From Planctomycetota bacterium (GTDB taxonomy: Bacteria > Planctomycetota > Planctomycetia > Pirellulales > Pirellulaceae), in NCBI GenBank assembly GCA_019347795.1, contig JAHWKS010000445.1:1-5596 (forward strand): a stretch of 5,596 bases of DNA. Direction: 5' to 3'. Shown here piece by piece: positions 1 to 5,596 of the stretch. Both the position numbers and the translations under genes were made by a program. The notes below the pieces were generated by a model. The model searched no databases. It saw only the letters and a program-made list of their open reading frames with translations, and was not told the DNA's origin. Each line of letters begins with the position of its first letter. The first letter of the stretch is position 1.

Positions 1-2054
1 GGCTCGATTCGCGGGAGGCGATTTTCCAGGGCGGCGACCGCGGACCGGCCATCGTGCCCGGCGACCCGGAAGGCAGCTTGCTCGTGCGGGCAGTCATGCA
101 CGACGATGCTCAGCCGTTGCAGATGCCTCCCAAAGAGCCGTTGGCGGCGGAGGCGGTTTCCGACCTGAAGTCCTGGATAGCCGCCGGCGCGAGGTGGCCC
201 GCATCGGCGACCGCGCCCTTGGCCGGCGAGAAATCGCACTGGGCGTTCCGGCCGCTGGAATCCGTGCCGATTCCCGAAGACCCGACGGGCTGGGCTGTCG
301 ATCCGATCGACCGTTTTATCGCCGCCGCGCGCCGCGCGCGAAACCTGCGTCCGAACCCGCCCGCCGACAAGCACGTGCTTCTGAGGCGCGCGTTCTGTGA
401 TCTGATCGGCCTGCCGCCGACGCCCGAGCAGCTTGAGGCGTTTCTGGCCGATGAGCGGCCCGGCGCCTTCGCCGAGGTCGTCGATCAATTGCTGGCCTCG
501 CCTCGCTACGGCGAGCGCTGGGGCCGTTACTGGCTGGACCTTGTCCGTTACGCCGACACGGCGGGCGACAACGCCGACTACCCCATTCCGCAGGCGCATC
601 TGTATCGCGACTATGTCATCGACGCCTTCAACGCCGACCTGCCGTATGACCGGTTCCTGCACGAGCAGTTAGCCGGCGATCTGCTGGCGAAAGAGGCGAC
701 CCCTGAGGAATATCCCCGGCTGGTCATCGCCACCGGGTTTATCGCGCAGGCCAAGCGGATGGGAACGCGCGAACTGGAGGACATGCACATCATCATCGAG
801 GACACGCTGGCCACGCTCGGCCCGGCCGTCCTCGGTTTATCGGTCCGCTGCGCTCGCTGTCACGACCACAAGTACGACCCGCTGACGCAAAAGGACTACT
901 ACGCGCTGTACGGCTTCTTCGCCAGCACGCAGTATCCCTTCCCCGGCGCCGAAGAGGTGCGGAAGCAGACGCACTTCGCGCCGTTGCTCCATCCCGACCA
1001 GTTGGTGAGCCGCGAAAGCGAAGACGTTCCGACGGCGTATGCGGTCAGCGACCTGGAGCCGACCGACGCCCGCATTCATGAAGGAGGGAATCCGCGCGAC
1101 CTTGGCGAAGTCGTTCCGCGCGGCGTTCCGCGAATCCTGGACGCCGACGGGCTGCAGATCCCGGAAGGGAGCAGCGGACGTCTGGAGTTGGCCCGCTGGC
1201 TCACTACCGAGGCCGACTTCCTGACCGCCCGCGTAATGGCCAATCGGATCTGGCAGTTCCATTTCGGCAAGCCGCTCTCGCCCACCCCGTCCGACTTCGG
1301 CTTCCGCGGCGCCGAGCCGACGCATCCGGAGCTGCTCGACTGGCTGGCGGGCGAGTTCGTCGCCTCCGGGTGGTCGCTCAAAGCGATGCACCGGCGGATT
1401 ATGCTCTCGAAGACGTACCAGCTTTCCTCCGCCCATGACGCCTCCCGCGCCGAGCAGGACACGGCCAACGCCTGGTACTGGCGATTCGACCGCCGCCGGC
1501 TGGACGCCGAGGCTTTGCGCGACACGCTGTTGACGTTAGGCGGCTCGCTCGACTTGCGGCGCCCCGGGCCGCATCCGTTTCCGGCGCCGTCCACGTGGCG
1601 GTTCACGGCCCATCATCAGTTCAACGACGCCAGCTATCCGTCGAATCATCGCAGCGTGTACTTGATGGTCCAGCGGCTGCACGCGCACCCGTACTTGTCG
1701 CTCTTCAACGGGGCCGACCCCAGCCTCTCGACCGCCATCCGCGACAGCTCGCCGGCGCCGCTGCAAGGCCTATTCCTGTTCAACAACGACCTGACTCACG
1801 AGCAGTCGGTTCGCTTCGCGCGCCGGCTCTTGGCCGAGGAGTCCAATCCGGCGGCGCGGCTCCGACTCGCCTTTTTGCTTTGCTACGCGCGTCCGCCTTC
1901 TCCCGAGGAAGAAGCGAACGTCGGGTCGCTCATCGAGCGGTATGAACGAGTCTTGGAGCAAGAGGGAGTCGCGGCGGAGCAGCGCGAAGCGGAGGCCTGG
2001 TCGGCGGCGACGCGGGCGATCATGGCTTCCAACGAATTGATCTACATCGACTAG
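1..2054 (+). CDS. PSD1-type DUF1549/DUF1553 protein with planctomycete cytochrome C domain (5'-partial)
   Basis: The frame is open through the left edge (first full codon at base 3), so the GTG at 54 is not the real start. Residues here are counted from base 3; 683 are visible. The first ~45 residues (LDSREAIFQGGDRGP, then VPGDPEGSLL and LQMPPK at 39-44) match the end of the planctomycete cytochrome C domain; the Met of LQMPP is the expected axial haem ligand. The domain's own CxxCH and the signal peptide must lie upstream. DUF1549 spans about 99-310 (IDRFI, then RRAFCDLIGLPPTP) and holds a CxxCH haem-type motif, CARCHDHKYDP, at bases 849-863. DUF1553 spans about 388-665 (SGRLELARWL, ANRIWQFHFG, PSDFGFRG, THPELLDWL). 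The protein ends in the family-typical SNELIYID. The linker between the two DUFs is short, about 77 residues. Family members are usually exported and sit beside a DUF1501 gene, as here. The biochemical role is unknown; haem binding and electron transfer are inferred from motifs. Confidence 0.95.
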   Translation, partial: LDSREAIFQGGDRGPAIVPGDPEGSLLVRAVMHDDAQPLQMPPKEPLAAEAVSDLKSWIAAGARWPASATAPLAGEKSHWAFRPLESVPIPEDPTGWAVDPIDRFIAAARRARNLRPNPPADKHVLLRRAFCDLIGLPPTPEQLEAFLADERPGAFAEVVDQLLASPRYGERWGRYWLDLVRYADTAGDNADYPIPQAHLYRDYVIDAFNADLPYDRFLHEQLAGDLLAKEATPEEYPRLVIATGFIAQAKRMGTRELEDMHIIIEDTLATLGPAVLGLSVRCARCHDHKYDPLTQKDYYALYGFFASTQYPFPGAEEVRKQTHFAPLLHPDQLVSRESEDVPTAYAVSDLEPTDARIHEGGNPRDLGEVVPRGVPRILDADGLQIPEGSSGRLELARWLTTEADFLTARVMANRIWQFHFGKPLSPTPSDFGFRGAEPTHPELLDWLAGEFVASGWSLKAMHRRIMLSKTYQLSSAHDASRAEQDTANAWYWRFDRRRLDAEALRDTLLTLGGSLDLRRPGPHPFPAPSTWRFTAHHQFNDASYPSNHRSVYLMVQRLHAHPYLSLFNGADPSLSTAIRDSSPAPLQGLFLFNNDLTHEQSVRFARRLLAEESNPAARLRLAFLLCYARPPSPEEEANVGSLIERYERVLEQEGVAAEQREAEAWSAATRAIMASNELIYID

Positions 2055-2059
2055 CGGCA

Positions 2060-2064
2060 AAGGA
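2060..2064 (+). promoter_or_regulatory. Shine-Dalgarno site of the DUF1501 gene
   Basis: AAGGA lies 5 bases before the ATG at 2070 but overlaps the ATG at 2064. The spacing therefore favours 2070 as the start, shortening the protein by two residues. Planctomycetes often use weak or no Shine-Dalgarno sites, so this is support rather than proof. Confidence 0.5.
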
Positions 2065-2069
2065 TGGAT

Positions 2070-3443
2070 ATGACGCAGAAGCATCGCCTCCATCGTCGGC
2101 GCTTTTTGAAAGGCGCCGCCTGCGCGGCTGCCGGCGGACTCGCTCTGCGTGAGCGGCTCAGCCTCGCCGCTGAGCTACACGGCGGCCATCCGCTGGCGCC
2201 CAAGCCGGGACACTTCCCGGCCAGCGCGAAGCATTTAATCATCTTCTTCTTTACCGGCGGGCTTTCGCATGTAGACACGTTCGACTACAAGCCCCAACTG
2301 CAAAAAGACGACGGCAAAAAGATCCGCGAAGGCGGCCGGCCATTGAAAGCCTCTCCCTGGAAGTTTCAGCCATACGGGGAATGCGGCAAGATGGTCAGCG
2401 AGCTGTTCCCGCACGTCGGCTCGGTCGTGGACCAGATGTGCTTTCTGCACACCGTGCGGGGCGACTCCGGCGGTCACTCGGCGGCGACGCTCGGCATGCT
2501 GACCGGCTCGATCACGTTCCCGATGCCCAGCATCGGCGCCTGGATCAGCTACGGCTTGGGCACGCGCAACGCCAACTTGCCTCCTTACGTCGTGCTGGCC
2601 GCGAAGGAGCCGTACAACGCCTACCTGGCCTGGGACTCGGGCTTTCTTCCCGGCTGCCACAAGGGAACGCGGTTCATCCCCGGATCCGATCCGCTTCCCA
2701 ACCTGGCCAGCCCCATCGCCTCGGTCCGACGCCGCGAGCTCGAGCGGCTCATGCTTCACGACCTCAATCAGGCGCACCTGGAGCAGCGCGGGCATGCGCC
2801 GGAGCTGCAGGCCCGGATCACCAGCCTGGAGACGGCTCAAGGGCTGATGCGGGAGGCGCCCGAGGCGCTCGACATCGGCCGCGAGCCGCGCTATGTGCTC
2901 GACCTGTACGGCGCGGAGTCTTCCAATCCCGCCTCATTCGGCGCGCAGTGCCTGACTGCCCGACGCCTGGTGGAGCGCGGCGTTCGCGTGGTGCAACTCT
3001 TTGACGTCGGCTCGAACAACAACTGGGATAACCACAGCGATATCAGCGTGCACGAGCGGCTCAGCCGCAACGTCGATCAGCCGATCGCGGCCCTGGTGAA
3101 GGACCTCCGCCTGCGCGGGCTGTTGGACGAGACGCTCATCGTCGGCTGCTCGGAGTTCGGGCGCACCCCGTGGGAGGACCAGTCGCCCAAAGGGCGCGGA
3201 CACTACAACCGCAACTTCACCTGCTTCCTGGCCGGCGGCGGCGTGAAAGGGAGCTTCAGTTACGGCGTCTCGGATGAGTACGGCGCCAAGGCGGTGGAGA
3301 ACCCGATGCACGTCCACGACTTGCACGCCACCGTTTTGCACCTGATGGGACTGGACCACACCCGGCTGACCTACCGCTACTCCGGCCGCGACTTCCGCCT
3401 TACGGATGTGCACGGCGAAGTCGTTTCTGAGATCATTGCATAA
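2070..3443 (+). CDS. DUF1501 domain-containing protein, Tat-exported
   Basis: This is a 457-residue protein counted from ATG 2070; ATG 2064 is the alternative. The leader has a twin-arginine motif, RRRFLKG at 9-15, then an Ala/Gly-rich stretch and a possible signal-peptidase site near SLAAE (31-35), so export in the folded state is expected. The rest is a full-length DUF1501 (PF07394) protein. Its marks are FFFTGGLSHVDTFDYKP (59-75), VQLFDVGSNNNWDNHSD (308-324), SEFGRTP (361-367), GRGHYNRNF then AGGGVKG (375-394), HVHDLHATVLHLMGLD (414-429) and SGRDFRLTDVHGEVV at the C-terminus. From memory, the family is related in fold to the alkaline phosphatase/sulfatase group, and the conserved Asp, His and EFGR positions fit a metal site. 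No reaction is established. It begins 15 bases after the cytochrome-type gene, its standard partner in Planctomycetota, and ends just before the oxidoreductase gene. No truncation or frameshift is seen. Confidence 0.96.
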   Translation: MTQKHRLHRRRFLKGAACAAAGGLALRERLSLAAELHGGHPLAPKPGHFPASAKHLIIFFFTGGLSHVDTFDYKPQLQKDDGKKIREGGRPLKASPWKFQPYGECGKMVSELFPHVGSVVDQMCFLHTVRGDSGGHSAATLGMLTGSITFPMPSIGAWISYGLGTRNANLPPYVVLAAKEPYNAYLAWDSGFLPGCHKGTRFIPGSDPLPNLASPIASVRRRELERLMLHDLNQAHLEQRGHAPELQARITSLETAQGLMREAPEALDIGREPRYVLDLYGAESSNPASFGAQCLTARRLVERGVRVVQLFDVGSNNNWDNHSDISVHERLSRNVDQPIAALVKDLRLRGLLDETLIVGCSEFGRTPWEDQSPKGRGHYNRNFTCFLAGGGVKGSFSYGVSDEYGAKAVENPMHVHDLHATVLHLMGLDHTRLTYRYSGRDFRLTDVHGEVVSEIIA

Positions 3444-3455
3444 TTGAGTATGATC

Positions 3456-4931
3456 ATGTCCTCCCCTAATTTCTCCCGGCGCGACTTCATCACAACGACT
3501 GCCTCCGGCGCTGCCGCCAGCCTGACGGCGAAGGTCGCCTCCGCGCAGGTCCGCGGCGCGGGTGAGCGGCTGCGGATCGGCTTCATCGGCGTCGGACAGC
3601 GAGGATTCGGCACGCACGTCAAGACGCTGCTCAAGTTGCGGAAGCTCGGCCGAAACATCGAGCTGGCGGCGGTCAGCGATGTTTACACCGTCCATCGCGA
3701 CCGCGCCGTGGAGGCGATCCAGGCCGAAACCGGCCGCAAGCCGCGGGTGTTCGGCGACTATCGCGAGATGCTGCAGGACGAGAGCATTGATGCCGTGTGC
3801 ATCGCCACGCCCGATCACTGGCACGCGCGGCAAACGCTCGACGCCCTGGAAGCAGGGAAGCACGTCTACTGCGAAAAGCCGATGACGCACACCACCGACG
3901 AAGCCAAGGCCGTTGTCGCCGCGTGGAAGGCGAGCCGCCGGGTGATGCAGGTCGGCGTGCAGTCCACGAGCCTGCCCCTGTGGGACATGGCACGCGAGAT
4001 GATCGACGCCGGCAAGCTCGGCAAGGTGGTCCAGTTCCAGACCGAGGCGGCCCGCAACTCCCGCTACGGGATGTCGCGGCACAACGTCATCACGAAGGAG
4101 ATGACGCCGGAAACGGTGGACTTCCGCCGCTTCCTCGGCGTCGAGGAAGGGCTGGCGCCCGAGATGCCCTTCGATCGGGCCACGTTCGGCCAGTGGCGGT
4201 GCTACTGGCCGTTCGGGTTCGGGATGTATTCGGATCTCTTCGTGCATCGCGTGACCGGGATGCTCAAAGCGACGGGGCTGCGGCGCCCGGGACGCGTGGT
4301 CGGTGGAGGCGGGATTTACCTGGAATACGACGGCCGGCAAGTGGCCGACGTAGCGTCCATCATCGCCGACTTTCACGAAGGCGTGCAGGGCCTGGTGAGC
4401 AGCACGATGGTTTCCGAGGAGCTGAAGCTGGAGCACCTGATTCGCGGCCATCACGGGCTGCTGCGCTTCGACAAGGATTGCTCCGGCAACAGCGGCAGCG
4501 GCACGTTCGAGTTTGTGCCGGAGCGTCCGCAGGTGACGCTCGACAGCAGCCTCAAGTCGGAAGAGTATTCGGCGAAGACCGACGACGACATCAACTCGAT
4601 GCACTTCGCCAACTTCCTGGAGGCGGTGCGCGACGGCCGGCCGGCGGCGGTCAACAACGATCCGGAGCTGGGCGCCGCGGCCGTGATGCTGGTCAACCTG
4701 GCGGTCCGCAGCTACCGCGAGGGAAAGGTGTTCCACGTCGATGTGGAAGGAAACATCGGCAAGGGGGACAGCAGTTGGGCGGACCGCTGGGAGCGAATGT
4801 CGCAGGAGCGGGCAAAGCCGCGGCACGTGCCGGGGTGGACGGCGGGAGACGCCGGCAGCGTGCTGCACCCGCCGGTCTACCAGAAGCTGGCCGGACCGTG
4901 GATCGACGGCCGCCCCCCGGAGGCGAGCTGA
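3456..4931 (+). CDS. Gfo/Idh/MocA family oxidoreductase, Tat-exported
   Basis: The protein has 491 residues from ATG 3456. ATG 3450 and a TTG at 3444, directly after the previous stop, are also in frame; a weak GAG at 3446-3448 gives the best spacing to 3456. The leader MSSPNFSRRDFI is a clear Tat signal, with a likely cleavage site after VASA (residue 30). The N-terminal Rossmann domain has the dinucleotide loop GVGQRG (45-50), ATPDHWH (117-123) and the family's catalytic-region motif EKP (140-142; bases 3873-3881). The C-terminal alpha/beta domain has YSDLFVH (258-264), whose Asp and His are candidate substrate-site residues, and ends with HFANFLEAVRDGRP near 383-396. A tail of about 55 residues beyond the usual core is rich in charged residues and Pro. 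Family enzymes are NAD(P)-dependent and mostly act on sugars, cyclitols or related compounds; a Tat leader fits export with the cofactor already bound, as known for Zymomonas glucose-fructose oxidoreductase. The substrate is unknown. Confidence 0.95.
   Translation: MSSPNFSRRDFITTTASGAAASLTAKVASAQVRGAGERLRIGFIGVGQRGFGTHVKTLLKLRKLGRNIELAAVSDVYTVHRDRAVEAIQAETGRKPRVFGDYREMLQDESIDAVCIATPDHWHARQTLDALEAGKHVYCEKPMTHTTDEAKAVVAAWKASRRVMQVGVQSTSLPLWDMAREMIDAGKLGKVVQFQTEAARNSRYGMSRHNVITKEMTPETVDFRRFLGVEEGLAPEMPFDRATFGQWRCYWPFGFGMYSDLFVHRVTGMLKATGLRRPGRVVGGGGIYLEYDGRQVADVASIIADFHEGVQGLVSSTMVSEELKLEHLIRGHHGLLRFDKDCSGNSGSGTFEFVPERPQVTLDSSLKSEEYSAKTDDDINSMHFANFLEAVRDGRPAAVNNDPELGAAAVMLVNLAVRSYREGKVFHVDVEGNIGKGDSSWADRWERMSQERAKPRHVPGWTAGDAGSVLHPPVYQKLAGPWIDGRPPEAS
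4919..4923 (+). promoter_or_regulatory. Shine-Dalgarno-like GGAGG before the last gene
   Basis: GGAGG lies inside the last codons of the Gfo/Idh/MocA gene, 12 bases before the ATG at 4936. That spacing is rather long; a GAG at 4925-4927 sits closer, 8 bases away. It supports translation of the downstream gene from 4936 on the same transcript. Confidence 0.4.
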
Positions 4932-4935
4932 TTGC

Positions 4936-5596
4936 ATGAGACGCCCCCATCGCATCACGCGGCGAGACGCGCTCTCGGGCGCAGCGGCGACGTTGCTCGT
5001 GAGTGGACTGCCGCACTTGGTCGCGGCGGCGCCGTCCCCTTCGATCAAGCCGAAGCGCGTGGCGGCGGTGATTACCGCATATCAACGCGGCCTGCACGCC
5101 GACGTGGTGCTGGGAAAGATCCTCGAAGGCTGGAAGCAGGACGGCGGACCCGGTCCGGCTCTGGAGCTGGCGTCGATGTATGTCGATCAATATCCGCCGC
5201 GAGACCTGGCCCGTCCCATGGCTGCAAAGCACGGCGTGCCGATCTTCGACACGATCGAAGGTGCGGTGACGCTCGGCGGCGGTTCGATCCTGGTGGACGG
5301 CGTGATCAGCATCGGCGAGCACGGCGACTATCCCTGGAACGACAAACAGCAGCACCTCTACCCGCGGCGCCGGTTCTTTGAGGAGATCACCGACGCCTTC
5401 GCAAAGTACGATCGCGTGGTCCCGGTCTTCAACGATAAGCACCTCGGGCCGGAGTGGGCGGACGCCCTGTGGATGTACGAGCGAGCCCGCGAAATGAGCG
5501 TCCCCTTCATGGCCGGCTCGTCGATGCCGGTCGGCTATCGCAAACCGGACGTTCCTGTCCCCATGGGCTGCCAGATCGAGGCCGCCGTGGGAGTCG
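4936..5596 (+). CDS. Tat-exported protein resembling a diverged Gfo/Idh/MocA oxidoreductase (3'-partial)
   Basis: An open frame begins at ATG 4936, 4 bases after the preceding stop, and runs off the right edge without a stop; 220 residues are visible. The leader has a twin-arginine motif, ITRRDALSG (7-15), a hydrophobic stretch, and a possible cleavage site near VAAAP (29-33). No named domain is recognised with certainty. The order of elements follows the Rossmann domain of the gene just upstream: RVAAVITAYQRG (41-52) for the first strand and loop, LELASMYVDQ (76-85), AAKHGVPIFD (96-105), VDGVISIGEHGDYP (120-133) where ATPDHWH would be, and VPVFNDKHL (162-170) where EKP would be. The GxGxxG loop has become TAYQRG, losing two of three glycines, and EKP has become DKH, keeping the Lys. 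It may be a non-canonical oxidoreductase, a binding protein or an inactive partner. That the gene is real is well supported by the Tat leader, coding character and tight spacing; the family link is inference. Confidence 0.85.
   Translation, partial: MRRPHRITRRDALSGAAATLLVSGLPHLVAAAPSPSIKPKRVAAVITAYQRGLHADVVLGKILEGWKQDGGPGPALELASMYVDQYPPRDLARPMAAKHGVPIFDTIEGAVTLGGGSILVDGVISIGEHGDYPWNDKQQHLYPRRRFFEEITDAFAKYDRVVPVFNDKHLGPEWADALWMYERAREMSVPFMAGSSMPVGYRKPDVPVPMGCQIEAAVGV

Noticed and set aside
54..56. GTG at 54 as the start of the first gene
   Set aside because: The 17 codons upstream in the same frame encode the conserved LDSREA...GGDRGP part of the cytochrome C domain, so the gene begins before the window.
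1082..1087. AGGAGG, a perfect Shine-Dalgarno sequence
   Set aside because: It encodes part of the HEGGNPRDLG motif of the first gene, and no sensible start with a protein-like frame follows it.
2112..2123. KGAAC as a possible lipoprotein lipobox in the DUF1501 leader
   Set aside because: The Cys comes only a few residues after the twin-arginine motif, with no hydrophobic stretch before it, so it is part of the hydrophobic core rather than a lipidation site.
3797..4939. A 380-codon open frame on the + strand inside the oxidoreductase gene
   Set aside because: It is an Arg/Gly-rich shifted reading of the Gfo/Idh/MocA gene, which has all the family motifs in its own frame.
2934..5048. A 704-codon open frame on the - strand
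   Set aside because: It lies antisense to three well-supported genes and crosses their boundaries, is rich in Arg, His, Val and Ala with no family motif, and is expected as a by-product of GC-rich third codon positions.
4932..5381. A 149-codon + strand frame starting at TTG 4932
   Set aside because: It is a shifted reading of the gene starting at 4936, whose frame has a Tat leader and Rossmann-like elements and stays open to the window edge.

Overview
The window is GC-rich, almost entirely coding, and carries four genes on the + strand in one tight, probably co-transcribed row. The families point to Planctomycetota, or a close PVC relative. A cytochrome-type DUF1549/DUF1553 protein followed directly by a DUF1501 protein is a signature gene pair of those bacteria, and twin-arginine (Tat) leaders on Gfo/Idh/MocA oxidoreductases are also common there. 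Exact species or genus cannot be read from this sequence.

Layout: (1) left edge to 2054, the C-terminal part of a 'planctomycete cytochrome C / PSD1' protein whose start lies outside the window; (2) about 2070-3443, a Tat-exported DUF1501 protein; (3) about 3456-4931, a Tat-exported Gfo/Idh/MocA oxidoreductase with an intact nucleotide-binding motif and EKP motif; (4) 4936 to the right edge, the first 220 residues of another Tat-exported protein. The fourth reads as a diverged Gfo/Idh/MocA-like protein with a degraded nucleotide-binding loop and DKH where EKP would be. Gaps between genes are about 15, 12 and 4 bases, so there is no non-coding stretch of any size. No RNA gene, mobile element, repeat array, CRISPR or convincing terminator was seen.

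How the genes may work together (inference): genes 2, 3 and 4 have visible Tat leaders, and gene 1 belongs to a family that is normally exported, so the set looks like an extracytoplasmic redox module. The Gfo/Idh/MocA protein would oxidise or reduce a sugar-like substrate. The CxxCH-bearing protein could take part in electron transfer, and DUF1501 is its usual partner of unknown function. No substrate can be named. The most interesting point is the tandem of a canonical and a degenerate Gfo/Idh-like protein.
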